Assembly (NCBI GenBank): GCA_031368215.1
Contig: JANLRD010000274.1
Span: 61,265-125,264 of the forward strand
Direction of reading: 5' to 3'
DNA length: 64,000 bases
Source: JANLQX01 sp031368215
Lineage (GTDB): Bacteria; Actinomycetota; Acidimicrobiia; Acidimicrobiales; JANYDT01
In this document: in pieces, positions 1 to 7,732 of the stretch
How the letters are laid out: every line of letters begins with the position of its first letter
How positions within the stretch are numbered: position 1 is the stretch's first letter
Program-made: the position numbers and the translations under genes
The notes under the pieces: model-generated
What the model was told of the DNA's origin: nothing
Seen by the model: the letters and a program-made list of their open reading frames with translations, nothing else
The model's database searches: none

Positions 1-512
1 CTGCGGTCTTCGGCCTCGGTTGCTTCTGGGGCGCAGAGCGCAAGTTCTGGCAGGCGCCCGGTGTGTGGGTGACCGCAGTCGGCTACGCCGGCGGGATCAC
101 GCCCAACCCGACCTACGAGGAGACCTGTTCCGGACGGACGGGCCACAACGAGGTCGTGCTCGTCGTCTTCGATCCGACGCAGATCGACTTCGAGGCCGTG
201 TGCCGCGTCTTCTGGGAGAACCACGATCCGACCCAGGGGATGCAGCAGGGCAACGACGTCGGCACGCAGTACCGCAGCGGGATCTATGTCACGTCGGCCG
301 CCCAGAAGGCAATGGCTGAGGCATCGAAGGCAATGTTCCAGGAGAAGCTCACGGCTGCCGGCTATGGCCCGATCACCACGGAGATCGTCGACCTGGAGCA
401 CTTCTACTACGCCGAGGATTACCACCAGCAGTACCTCTCGAAGAACCCGATGGGCTACTGCGGCCTCGGCGGGACGGGCGTGAGTTGTCCGATCGGCGTC
501 GCCCGCGCCTGA
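1..512 (+). CDS. msrA: Peptide-methionine (S)-S-oxide reductase MsrA, 5' end outside window
   Basis: The enzyme reduces methionine-S-sulfoxide in proteins and repairs oxidative damage in the cytoplasm. The reading frame is open from base 3, so the start lies upstream of the window. The family signature GCFWG is visible with the catalytic cysteine codon at 21-23, followed by VGYAGG, and near the end EDYHQQYL and the C-terminal NPMGYCG region. The visible part covers nearly the whole catalytic domain, so only a short N-terminus is missing. The next gene, hemB, begins 58 bp after the stop. Family assignment is firm; substrate range is inferred. Confidence 0.93.
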   Translation, partial: AVFGLGCFWGAERKFWQAPGVWVTAVGYAGGITPNPTYEETCSGRTGHNEVVLVVFDPTQIDFEAVCRVFWENHDPTQGMQQGNDVGTQYRSGIYVTSAAQKAMAEASKAMFQEKLTAAGYGPITTEIVDLEHFYYAEDYHQQYLSKNPMGYCGLGGTGVSCPIGVARA

Positions 513-570
513 ACTGTCGTTGCCCCTGGTCGACCAACGGTCGGCTGGGGGCACCCGTAGGATCGTCGGC

Positions 571-1560
571 GTGAGTGTCCCGATTCCCGAGCGGCGGATG
601 CGTCGCCTGCGTCAGACGCCGGCGATGCGCCGTCTCGTCGCCCAGACATCGCTGCGGGTCGACGACCTCGTCGCGCCACTGTTCGTGCGGGAGGGGATCA
701 CGGAGGCGAACCCGATCGCCTCGCTGCCCGGGGTGTCGCAGCACACCCTTGACTCGCTGCGCAAGGAGGTGCATGCGCTCGCCGAACTCGGTGTTCCCGG
801 GGTGATCCTGTTCGGCGTGCCCGTGTCGAAGGACGCGGAGGGTTCGCAGGCCTGGGCCGAGGAGGGGATCGTGCAGGTGGCGCTTCGCCAACTTCGGGCC
901 GACCTCGGCGACGCCATGGTGATCATGGCCGACCTCTGCGTCGACGAGTACACGAGCCACGGTCATTGCGGCGTGCTGGATGCCGGCGGCAGAGTCGACA
1001 ACGATCTCACGCTCGCGATCTACTCGCGGATTGCCCGCGCCCAAGCAGATGCCGGGGCGCACGTCATCGCGCCGAGCGGGATGATGGACGGCCAGGTTGC
1101 CGCGATCCGCAAGGGTCTCGACGACTCGGGGCACACGAACGTCCCGATCCTTGCCTACGCCGCCAAGTATGCGAGCGGGCTCTACGGTCCGTTCCGTGAG
1201 GCCGTCGATGTGCAGATCATCGGTGGAGGCGACCGCAAGGGCTACCAGCAGGACTACCGGAATCAACGCGAGGCGCTCGACGAGGTTTCACTTGATCTGG
1301 GTGAAGGCGCCGACATGGTGATGGTGAAACCGGCCGTCACGTATCTCGACGTGATCGCGAAGGTCCGTGCACTTACCAATGTCCCGGTTGCGGCGTATCA
1401 CGTGAGCGGGGAGTACGCGATGATCCACGCGGCGGCCGAACGCGGCTGGATCGACGGCCCGGCCGTTGCGTTGGAGCAGCTCACCGCCGTCAAGCGAGCC
1501 GGGGCCGACATGATCCTCACGTACTTTGCTCACGACCTCGCGTCGACCGTCCTCCGCTGA
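571..1560 (+). CDS. hemB: Delta-aminolevulinic acid dehydratase (porphobilinogen synthase)
   Basis: HemB condenses two 5-aminolevulinate molecules to porphobilinogen in tetrapyrrole synthesis. Counting from the GTG at 571 (329 residues, the usual family length), the Schiff-base lysines are Lys199 in AAKYASG and Lys253 in MVKPAVTYLD. An open frame continues upstream to 520, but the GTG start fits homologue length better. The metal segment reads DLCVDEYTSHGHCG, with Cys123, Asp125 and Cys133. The middle cysteine of the classical three-cysteine zinc site is therefore aspartate, a mixed zinc/magnesium-type motif. hemL follows 19 bp downstream, making a small haem operon. Confidence 0.95.
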   Translation: MSVPIPERRMRRLRQTPAMRRLVAQTSLRVDDLVAPLFVREGITEANPIASLPGVSQHTLDSLRKEVHALAELGVPGVILFGVPVSKDAEGSQAWAEEGIVQVALRQLRADLGDAMVIMADLCVDEYTSHGHCGVLDAGGRVDNDLTLAIYSRIARAQADAGAHVIAPSGMMDGQVAAIRKGLDDSGHTNVPILAYAAKYASGLYGPFREAVDVQIIGGGDRKGYQQDYRNQREALDEVSLDLGEGADMVMVKPAVTYLDVIAKVRALTNVPVAAYHVSGEYAMIHAAAERGWIDGPAVALEQLTAVKRAGADMILTYFAHDLASTVLR

Positions 1561-1579
1561 TCCGAACACCTGGTGCCAA

Positions 1580-2929
1580 ATGATCTGTACACGTAGCGAT
1601 TGCCCGTTCGACGGATCGGCGGAGTGCGCTACCGCCGACGGCAGCGCCTGCCATACCACCAACGCCTCGGCCTATGCCCGGGCGTCGGAGGTGCTCGTCG
1701 GTGGAGTGAACTCGCCGGTACGCGCGTTCCGCAGCGTCGGAGGCATTCCCTACGTGGTCGCTCGGGGCAACGGCGCCTACGTCTGGGACGTCGAGGGAAC
1801 CCGTTACATCGACCTTGTGCAGTCCTACGGCGCGTCGATTCTCGGACATGCCCATCCGGCGGTGGTCGAAGCGATCCGGGTGTGTGCGGGTCAGGGCACC
1901 ACCTTCGGCGCTCCGACCTACCGCGAGATCGTGCTGGCCGAGACGATGTGCGCCCGTGTTCCCGGCCTCGAGATGGTGCGCATGACCTCGAGCGGCACCG
2001 AGGCCGCGATGAGTGCCATCCGACTCGCCCGAGGCATCACCGGCCGCCACAAGGTGCTGAAGTTTGCGGGTTGCTACCACGGTGCCAGCGATTCCCTCCT
2101 GGCCGCCGGAGGCAGCGGTGTGGCCAACCAGGGTCTCCCCGGGAGCGACGGCGTGCCGCCCTCCGCGGTAGCCGACACCATCGTGGCCCCCTACAACGTC
2201 ATCCCGGAAATCGGTGCCGACGTCGCCGTGGTTGCCGTCGAGCCGGTCGCCGCCAACATGGGACTCGTCGCGCCGGCACCGGGGTTTCTCCGAGCGCTGC
2301 GCGATGCATGCGACCGTTCGGGAGCGCTGTTGTTGTTCGACGAGGTGATCACCGGGTTTCGCCTCGGTAGCGGTGGCGCCACCACGTGGTCCGGGGTCAC
2401 CCCGGATCTCTGGTGTTTCGGCAAGATCATCGGTGGTGGACTCCCGGTCGGGGCCTTCGGCGGCTCGAAGACCGTCATGTCCCACCTCGCGCCTCTCGGA
2501 CCGGTGTACCAGGGCGGCACGCTCTCGGGGAACCCGCTGGCGATGGCCGCCGGCCTCGCCACGCTCAATCTGTGCACCGACGATACGTACAGCGCACTCG
2601 AGGAACGAACTGCCCGATTCGTCGGCGCGCTTACCGACGCGATTGCGGCCTCAGGAATGCCGATCCAGGTCCCTCGGGTCGGCACGATCACCGGTCTTCA
2701 CCTGAGCGCGACGGAGATCACCAACTACGACCAGGCCAAGGCGGCCAACACCAACGGCCTGTATGCCCCGTTCTTCCACGAGATGCTCGAGCGTGGGGTG
2801 GCGATGGCCCCGGGTCCGTACGAAGCCCTCTTCCCGTCCTTCGCCCACACCGACGCTGACCTCGACGCCGTAGTGAATGCCGCGGGCGAGTCGGCCGTGG
2901 CCGTCATGGCCCGGGGAGCGGCTGGCTGA
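1580..2929 (+). CDS. hemL: Glutamate-1-semialdehyde 2,1-aminomutase
   Basis: HemL is a PLP enzyme that converts glutamate-1-semialdehyde to 5-aminolevulinate, the substrate of the preceding HemB product. The 449-residue protein shows the class-III aminotransferase landmarks: SSGTEAAMSAIRLARG near residue 140, FDEVITGFR with Asp254, and FGKIIGGGLPVGAFGG with the PLP lysine at 282. The ATG at 1580 gives a slightly long, cysteine-containing N-terminus; the frame is open further upstream into hemB, so the start is not certain. The stop overlaps an ATG (TGATG) that opens a 17-codon frame resembling the last 16 residues of HemL itself. Confidence 0.94.
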   Translation: MICTRSDCPFDGSAECATADGSACHTTNASAYARASEVLVGGVNSPVRAFRSVGGIPYVVARGNGAYVWDVEGTRYIDLVQSYGASILGHAHPAVVEAIRVCAGQGTTFGAPTYREIVLAETMCARVPGLEMVRMTSSGTEAAMSAIRLARGITGRHKVLKFAGCYHGASDSLLAAGGSGVANQGLPGSDGVPPSAVADTIVAPYNVIPEIGADVAVVAVEPVAANMGLVAPAPGFLRALRDACDRSGALLLFDEVITGFRLGSGGATTWSGVTPDLWCFGKIIGGGLPVGAFGGSKTVMSHLAPLGPVYQGGTLSGNPLAMAAGLATLNLCTDDTYSALEERTARFVGALTDAIAASGMPIQVPRVGTITGLHLSATEITNYDQAKAANTNGLYAPFFHEMLERGVAMAPGPYEALFPSFAHTDADLDAVVNAAGESAVAVMARGAAG

Positions 2930-2982
2930 TGGGCGCCGGTGAGTCGTTCGCTGCGGTGATCGCACGCAAGGCGGTCGTGTGA
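2929..2982 (+). CDS. 17-codon micro-ORF resembling the HemL C-terminus (candidate)
   Basis: The frame starts at an ATG overlapping the hemL stop and ends at a TGA overlapping the ATG of the next gene, TGATG at both ends. Its peptide MGAGESFAAVIARKAVV aligns with the HemL tail AAGESAVAVMARGAAG. Over 54 bp I count 35 identical bases, many differences falling at third codon positions. The two stop codons are 53 bp apart. It may be a relic of a duplicated hemL end, a leftover of an older allele, or a short coupling peptide. Whether it is translated is unknown. Confidence 0.45.
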   Translation: MGAGESFAAVIARKAVV

Positions 2983-3437
2983 TGGCCTGGTGGCTGATGA
3001 AGTCGGAGCCGGACGGGTTCTCGATCGACGACCTCAAGGCGCGCAAACGTGAGCCATGGGATGGCGTGCGGAACTTCCAGGCCCGCAACTACATGTGGAA
3101 GCAGATGGCGATCGGTGACCGCGTGTTCTTCTACCACTCGAACTGCAAGGTCCCCGGTATCGTCGGGCTGGCCAAGGTGGCATCCGCGTCGTACCCCGAT
3201 CCGAGCCAGTTCGACTCCTCGTCGAAGTACTTCGACCCGGATTCGTCGCCCGGCGATCCGCGGTGGTGGTTGGTCGACGTCGCGTTCGTGAAGAAGTTCC
3301 GCCGGGTGGTCTCACTGGACGAACTTCGCACCCACGCCGACGAGCTCGACGGGATGCTCCTTCTCCGCAAGGGCAACCGACTGAGCGTGATGCCCGTCTC
3401 CGACGACCACGCCGACGTGATCCTCTCGCTCGTCTGA
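2982..3437 (+). CDS. EVE-domain protein
   Basis: This is a stand-alone EVE (PUA-like, formerly DUF55) protein of about 151 residues, the usual size. Diagnostic features are the N-terminal WLMKSEPDGFSIDDL, the WDGVRNFQARNYM segment, GDRVFFYHSN, and the late RWWLVDVAFVKKF. EVE domains bind modified bases in DNA or RNA in a cage of conserved residues; the target here is unknown. The ATG at 2982 overlaps the preceding TGA; a GTG at 2979 is the alternative. It lies between hemL and a menaquinone-reductase-like gene, which gives no functional hint. Confidence 0.88.
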   Translation: MAWWLMKSEPDGFSIDDLKARKREPWDGVRNFQARNYMWKQMAIGDRVFFYHSNCKVPGIVGLAKVASASYPDPSQFDSSSKYFDPDSSPGDPRWWLVDVAFVKKFRRVVSLDELRTHADELDGMLLLRKGNRLSVMPVSDDHADVILSLV

Positions 3438-3506
3438 ACGCGGAGCGACGACCGTCACGCCCCGGCCGGCGGAGGTAGCGGCACGCGGCTGAGAAGATGG
3501 TTGACG

Positions 3507-4724
3507 ATGAACACGTGCGACCTCCTGGTGATCGGTGGCGGACCCGCCGGCGCCGCTGCGGCGTTGCGGGCCGCTCGTGCGGGTGCTCATGTCGTCGTGT
3601 TCGAGAAGGGCCCGCACGGTCGCGACAAGGTGTGCGGTGACGGGCTCACGCCCCGTGCGGTTTCGGCACTGTCGGAGCTGAAGATCGATCTCGACGGCGC
3701 GCATCGGATCGATGGGCTTCGGATGATTGCCGGGAAGAAGACGCGGGAATTGCTGTGGCCGTCGAACAACCGGTTCGGTCCACACGGTGCGGTGCTGCCA
3801 CGTCGACTCCTCGATCGCCAGCTCATCGATGCCGCTGCCGGGGCCGGGGCCGAAGTCGTCTTCGGTACCGAGGCGCTCCCCGTTCTCGAGAGCGGGCGGG
3901 TCATCGGCGTCGACACTGCAACCGGGCAATGGCGCGCCCCGCTCACGATCCTTGCTGCCGGCGCGCCGGGCGCCGCGGCTCGCTTGCTCGGCGCCGAACG
4001 CGTTCCCGATGAGACGTTCGGTCTCGCCATCCGCGCCTACGCCGAGTCGCCGCGTCATGCCGATCGTCACCTCGAAGCCTGCCTAAGCCTTTCCGACGAG
4101 CACGGCACGGCGATTCCGGGCTACGGCTGGATGTTCCCGGCGGGTGATGGCACCGTCAACATCGGTGTCGGGGCGTTGTCGACGATGAAGGGTTTCAAAA
4201 AGCTCAACCTGAACAAGCTCATCGACAACTACGCCGCCATCGTCCGCGACAGCTGGGAGCTCGGTCCGTTCATCGACAAACCGCGGGCATGGCGTCTTCC
4301 GATGAGCGCACAGCGCCGACATGGCGACGGCTGGCTGGCGATCGGCGACGCCGCGGGTCTGGTCAATCCGATGAACGGTGAGGGGATCGACTACGGACTC
4401 GAGTCGGGAATGATCGCCGCCGATGAGTTCGTGTCCGATCCTGCAAATGCCCCGCGCGCATACGATCGTGTGGTGGGGGAGCGCTTCGATGCGTTCCTCC
4501 GGACAGGTCGCCGCTTCAGTTTCGTGATCGGTCATCCGTTGCTTCTCCGCACCGGCCTGCGAGTTGCCGTCGGTACCCAGAAGGCTGCCGACCTCACCCT
4601 CGCCGTCATGGGAAATCTTGTCGACAACGACACGCCGGGGGCTGCCGGAAAGCTCCTCTCGTTCGCTGATCGCGCACTAGCCCTCGCCGATCCTCTGCTG
4701 CGTCGCACACGGGCTGCCGCCTAG
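3507..4724 (+). CDS. FAD-dependent geranylgeranyl reductase-family protein, possible menaquinone reductase
   Basis: The protein is a flavoprotein of the geranylgeranyl reductase/PHBH fold. The FAD-binding VIGGGPAGAAAALRAARAGAHV lies at the N-terminus, followed by DKVCGDGLTPRAV and a late GDAAGLVNPMNGEGIDYG that contacts FAD. Actinobacterial relatives include MenJ, which saturates a prenyl unit of menaquinone, and a family member is often found beside nuo operons. Here the nuo operon begins about 8 kb away with the bc complex between, which supports a quinone role. The ATG at 3507 is chosen; a TTG two codons upstream is possible. Confidence 0.8.
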   Translation: MNTCDLLVIGGGPAGAAAALRAARAGAHVVVFEKGPHGRDKVCGDGLTPRAVSALSELKIDLDGAHRIDGLRMIAGKKTRELLWPSNNRFGPHGAVLPRRLLDRQLIDAAAGAGAEVVFGTEALPVLESGRVIGVDTATGQWRAPLTILAAGAPGAAARLLGAERVPDETFGLAIRAYAESPRHADRHLEACLSLSDEHGTAIPGYGWMFPAGDGTVNIGVGALSTMKGFKKLNLNKLIDNYAAIVRDSWELGPFIDKPRAWRLPMSAQRRHGDGWLAIGDAAGLVNPMNGEGIDYGLESGMIAADEFVSDPANAPRAYDRVVGERFDAFLRTGRRFSFVIGHPLLLRTGLRVAVGTQKAADLTLAVMGNLVDNDTPGAAGKLLSFADRALALADPLLRRTRAAA

Positions 4725-4735
4725 GCCGGGCTACT

Positions 4736-4749
4736 GTATGTGTGCATAC
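4736..4749. promoter_or_regulatory. Inverted repeat upstream of tetR (candidate operator)
   Basis: GTATG-TGTG-CATAC is a perfect 5-bp dyad with a 4-bp spacer in the 190-bp region before the TetR-family gene. Such genes commonly repress themselves through nearby palindromes. It is one of three dyads in this stretch, and nothing shows which is used. Confidence 0.35.
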
Positions 4750-4772
4750 GTTTACTCCTTCTGTGGGAACGT

Positions 4773-4784
4773 TTCTCATGAGAA
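4773..4784. promoter_or_regulatory. Perfect 12-bp palindrome TTCTCATGAGAA (candidate operator)
   Basis: The sequence equals its own reverse complement over 12 bases. It lies between the flavoprotein gene and tetR, away from coding sequence, so it is a reasonable autoregulatory candidate. Confidence 0.35.
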
Positions 4785-4797
4785 GTCGATGAGTTCA

Positions 4798-4809
4798 GAC
4801 CGAACGGTC
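4798..4809. promoter_or_regulatory. Inverted repeat GACCGAACGGTC (candidate TetR operator)
   Basis: The arms GACCG and CGGTC flank AA. This short-spacer dyad is of the kind bound by TetR dimers. It lies 105 bp before the chosen tetR start and is the most operator-like of the three palindromes by symmetry and GC content. Confidence 0.4.
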
Positions 4810-4914
4810 GGGGAACGGATCGCAAAGCAGTGATCGCCCTCTCACATCTCCCTCACGTCTGAGGCGTTGACTCTGTCTATCGGATCACATGCGACCACCG
4901 AAGGAGGTTGTCCG

Positions 4915-5583
4915 ATGACCACACTTACTTCCCTTTATCGCCCGACCAGCGATACCCGCCTCGTCGAGGCAACACCTCGTCGTATTCGTGCCAAGCGCGG
5001 CGACGGGGATCGTCTGCGCCTCGAGATCCTGGACGCCACCGATCAGCTGCTGATCGAGGGCGGCACGACCGAATCCGTCTCGATCCGCGCCGTCGCCGAT
5101 CGTGTCGGCTGCACTCCTCCGGCCATCTATCTGCACTTCTTCGACAAGCAGGAACTGCTCTTCGACGTCTGTGCCCGACGCTTCCGTCAGTTGGCGGAAT
5201 GGATCGACAGTGCCACAGAGGATGTCGATGATCCGATGGCCGCGCTCGACGCCGGCACGCGGGCCTATGTCCGGTTCGGCCTCCAGCATCCCGAGCACTA
5301 CCGCATTCTCTTCATGGGGCGCTCGATCCTCACGACCGAACAGCTCGACGAGATGCGGCGAACCGGCGTTGCGGGACTCACCCGACTCATCGAGCGCTGC
5401 CAGGCGTGTATCGACGCCGGCCAGGTCAGCACGACCGATGCGTCGATCATGGCGCACAGCATCTGGGCGCTCAGCCACGGTGTCGTATCCCTCATCATTG
5501 CCAAGCCGCATCTGGACTGGCCCGAGGCGAATGAACTCCTCGACCATCTCCTCGGCGCCTACCTCAACGGCATCCGGGCGTAA
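4915..5583 (+). CDS. TetR/AcrR-family transcriptional regulator
   Basis: The 222-residue protein has the N-terminal TetR helix-turn-helix: RLRLEILDATDQLLIEGGTT, then SIRAVADRVGCTPPAIYLHF and FFDKQELLFDV, at about residues 40-85. The C-terminal ligand-binding half includes YVRFGLQHPEHYRILFMG, typical of the TetR_C WHG-containing subgroup. The ATG at 4915 is preceded by a strong ribosome site AAGGAGG at 4901-4907, which excludes the longer open frame from 4867. Three palindromes upstream suggest autoregulation. The flavoprotein gene upstream and the cytochrome genes are possible further targets, but the ligand is unknown. Confidence 0.9.
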   Translation: MTTLTSLYRPTSDTRLVEATPRRIRAKRGDGDRLRLEILDATDQLLIEGGTTESVSIRAVADRVGCTPPAIYLHFFDKQELLFDVCARRFRQLAEWIDSATEDVDDPMAALDAGTRAYVRFGLQHPEHYRILFMGRSILTTEQLDEMRRTGVAGLTRLIERCQACIDAGQVSTTDASIMAHSIWALSHGVVSLIIAKPHLDWPEANELLDHLLGAYLNGIRA

Positions 5584-5630
5584 GGTCCGCCTTCGCTGTC
5601 GGGAACACGACGGCGTCACCGTCGAAAATG

Positions 5631-5660
5631 CAACGGCCACCGGATTTCCGGTGGCCGTTG
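5631..5660. terminator. Strong hairpin between convergent tetR and cytochrome c genes
   Basis: A perfect 13-bp stem (CAACGGCCACCGG and its complement) closes a 4-base loop ATTT. It lies 47 bp after the tetR stop and 34 bp after the stop of the opposing cytochrome c gene. On the - strand the hairpin is followed by a short T-rich run, so it probably terminates both transcripts. Confidence 0.75.
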
Positions 5661-5694
5661 TCGCGATCCTCACTCCGTCAGGGCGAAGCAGGTG

Positions 5695-6468
5695 CTACTT
5701 GCCGCAGACGTCGCCCGTCTCGTACTTGGTCCCGCCGAGTGTCTTCGCCAGGTCGGCGTCGGGGACCACGAGGGCAGCGTCGGCCGCGGGTGCTCCGGCT
5801 TTGACGAGGGGGTTCACCGGGTATGCCTCGCCGGCGAGCACATGACGCTCATAGTTGATCACGGCGATCAACTCGGCATCGCTGAGCGTTCCGGTGGCAA
5901 ATGCGGGCATCCCGCCCTTTCCGACGTGCTGGCCGCCGTCACGCTTCGGGTTTCCGTAGGAGACGCCGGTCCCGCACGAACCGTGGCGCACGAAGGCGAA
6001 CTGGCCGACCGGATCGGGGAACGTCTTGTCGACCTCGCCGTTGTAGAGCGGCCGGCCGGCGAGGCCCCCGTCGGAACCGGAGCCGTTGGCTCCGTGACAT
6101 GCAATGCAATTGGCCACGTAGAGCCGTCCGCCGATCGCTTCGGGGGAGTCGGCGGAGGCGCCCGGCACGCTGAAGGTGTTGAACATGAAGAACAACCACA
6201 CGGGCAGCGCCACGAGCATGAAGACCGAGCCGATGCGGGCGAAGCCCATCCCTTTCGGAGCCGGCGGCGGCCCCGCGGGAGTGGGCACCGGGGCGGCTGC
6301 GGCAACGCCTCCACCGGCACCGCCAGCGGCGGCAACGGCCGCCGGCGCAGCGATGGCGGGAACGGCGGCGGCGTCGGCCGACGCCGCCGGAGCGGGGGCC
6401 TCGGCACCTGACAACGCGGCTCGGCGCGCTGCTGCTCGCTCGAGCAGGTGCTTGGGGATATCGGCCAT
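5695..6468 (-). CDS. Membrane-anchored monohaem cytochrome c of the bc-type complex locus
   Basis: The 257-residue protein has a cytosolic N-terminus MADIPKHLLERAAARRAALSG, an Ala/Pro-rich linker, one membrane span at about 79-99, then a periplasmic class-I cytochrome c domain. Haem is bound at C121-IAC-H125, and GGMPAFATGTLSDAEL probably supplies the axial methionine. It is transcribed away from the main complex operon, with a shared 317-bp promoter region containing a CRP-type site. It likely carries electrons from the Rieske/dihaem part to a terminal oxidase. Its N-terminal IPxHLLxRxAA motif recurs in the subunit-IV-like protein across the promoter. Confidence 0.85.
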   Translation of the reverse strand: MADIPKHLLERAAARRAALSGAEAPAPAASADAAAVPAIAAPAAVAAAGGAGGGVAAAAPVPTPAGPPPAPKGMGFARIGSVFMLVALPVWLFFMFNTFSVPGASADSPEAIGGRLYVANCIACHGANGSGSDGGLAGRPLYNGEVDKTFPDPVGQFAFVRHGSCGTGVSYGNPKRDGGQHVGKGGMPAFATGTLSDAELIAVINYERHVLAGEAYPVNPLVKAGAPAADAALVVPDADLAKTLGGTKYETGDVCGK

Positions 6469-6785
6469 GGCGTCGCCTTTCGGGGAACTGTGGTGCGCGT
6501 GCAGTGCGACGACCGCCTGAGGTCGTCGTTCTGTAGGAAATCTAGGCGCGCCGACAGAGCGGGAGAGAATCGCCGGCCCGGCGACGCAGCGCTTGTTCCG
6601 ATCATCGGCGCGAATCGTTCGCCAGAAGAGATGACGAATGTCATCGAAGGGACCCTCGGGTGATTCCCTGCGCGGCGGGCGTCAGTGGTAGAAACGTTGA
6701 TGAGCACAACGGGTCCGTGGCCCAGCTTGTGATCTGATTCACAATCTTTCCGTCGTCTGTTGATCTTCTCCCCGAAAGGCCCCAC
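6469..6785. other. Divergent promoter region between the cytochrome c gene and the bc-type operon
   Basis: This 317-bp gap has no convincing gene on either strand. It carries the CRP-type palindrome at 6727-6744 and GAAAGG-type ribosome sites at both edges. Both transcription units of the quinol-oxidising complex must start here. Confidence 0.7.
6727..6744. promoter_or_regulatory. CRP/GlxR-type operator upstream of the bc-type operon
   Basis: TTGTGATCTGATTCACAA is a perfect 6-bp dyad with a 6-bp spacer and contains TGTGA-N6-TCACA, the CRP-family consensus. It ends 41 bp before the GTG of the first + strand gene. In actinobacteria the CRP homologue GlxR controls respiratory genes, so a cAMP-responsive or related regulator is a reasonable inference. 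No -10 box is clear enough to fix the promoter. Confidence 0.7.
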
Positions 6786-7301
6786 GTGGTTGCGTTCCTC
6801 GGCTCGTTCCTCGCGCTGATCGCTCTCGTTGCTGCTGTGTTCGCCTATGGAAGCCGACGCCCCGTTGGGACATCGGTCACCTGGGGCGAGGCGATCATCG
6901 GCGCTGCGGTCGTCTTCTGGATCTTCTTCCTTGCCTACGGAATCGTTCCCCATTCGTTTCTTTCCTGGGCGGATGGGAAGACCCTGAACTGGCGTTCAGA
7001 CTCCCGGGGCATTCCGCTGGGACCGTTCGGCTCGCTGCTGCCGGGCAAGACCTCCAACCAGTTCTTCAGCGCTGAGCGCAACGTCATGTTCCCCGACGGC
7101 ATCACGTTCGGCGGTCGCGGCCGCATCATTGTCAGCAAGCAGACCATCCGCGACATCGTGGCGGCCACGATCTACATCGTCTTCCTCGGCGCCAACATGA
7201 AGCTCTGGGTGGCGTGGCAGAACCGGGGCAAGAAGGCTGCCGCCAAGGCGGCCATCGAGCCGGTGTCGGCCTATGGTCGGCCGCTGGTCAAGAAGGCATG
7301 A
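6786..7301 (+). CDS. Membrane protein opening the bc-type complex operon, unknown function
   Basis: The 171-residue protein has an N-terminal span (VAFLGSFLALIALVAAVFAYG), a second at about 37-55 (AIIGAAVVFWIFFLAYGIV), a soluble middle of about 70 residues, and a possible third span near 130-145 (AATIYIVFLGANMKLWVAW). I do not recognise a family. The GTG start has GAAAGG just upstream. The ferredoxin gene follows after 17 bp, so it is probably an accessory or structural subunit of the quinol-oxidising complex. No haem or iron-sulfur motif is visible. Confidence 0.75.
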   Translation: MVAFLGSFLALIALVAAVFAYGSRRPVGTSVTWGEAIIGAAVVFWIFFLAYGIVPHSFLSWADGKTLNWRSDSRGIPLGPFGSLLPGKTSNQFFSAERNVMFPDGITFGGRGRIIVSKQTIRDIVAATIYIVFLGANMKLWVAWQNRGKKAAAKAAIEPVSAYGRPLVKKA

Positions 7302-7318
7302 CCGCGGCGAGGTGACCC

Positions 7319-7732
7319 ATGGCAAAGACTGAAGCCAATCCCCCCATGCCCTACTTCCCCGGCGGTTACACGCTGGCGGAGATCAGCGTCGACGAACTCA
7401 ACAGGAGCGTCAAGCCGAAGCAGTTCCTTCACATCGATCAGTCCGAGTGCATCATGTGCGAGGGGTGTGTCGACATCTGCCCGTGGAAGTGCATCCATAT
7501 GCTCTCGGCCGGCACCGTCGAGGATTCCGTCAACGTCGTCTCGCCGGGCACCGACCCCGACGACCACGTGATCTTCGTCGTCGACGAAGACGTGTGCACG
7601 CGTTGCGGCCTCTGTGTCGACCGCTGTCCGACCGGCGTGATCATCATGGGCAAAGCCGGTGTCGCCCCTCGCGACGGCGACCAGCACATGCGCGACAACA
7701 AGCACGGCTACTCCTACGGGATGCGGTTCTAG
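7319..7732 (+). CDS. 2[4Fe-4S] ferredoxin within the bc-type complex operon
   Basis: The 137-residue protein carries two ferredoxin motifs, CIMCEGCVDICPWKC and CTRCGLCVDRCPTG, each with the CxxCxxCxxxCP pattern expected for two [4Fe-4S] clusters. It has an N-terminal extension of about 40 residues and a C-terminal extension of about 28. A ferredoxin between a membrane protein and cytochrome b is unusual for a cytochrome bc locus. It could serve cyclic-type electron flow into the quinone pool or supply the NADH-module-less complex I encoded further downstream; both are inference. The stop codon is followed directly by the ATG of a small open frame. Confidence 0.88.
   Translation: MAKTEANPPMPYFPGGYTLAEISVDELNRSVKPKQFLHIDQSECIMCEGCVDICPWKCIHMLSAGTVEDSVNVVSPGTDPDDHVIFVVDEDVCTRCGLCVDRCPTGVIIMGKAGVAPRDGDQHMRDNKHGYSYGMRF

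Noticed and set aside
477..590. GGCGTGAGT and nearby bases shared by the msrA end and the hemB start
   Set aside because: Only 9 contiguous bases match, at 91-bp spacing; chance is sufficient.
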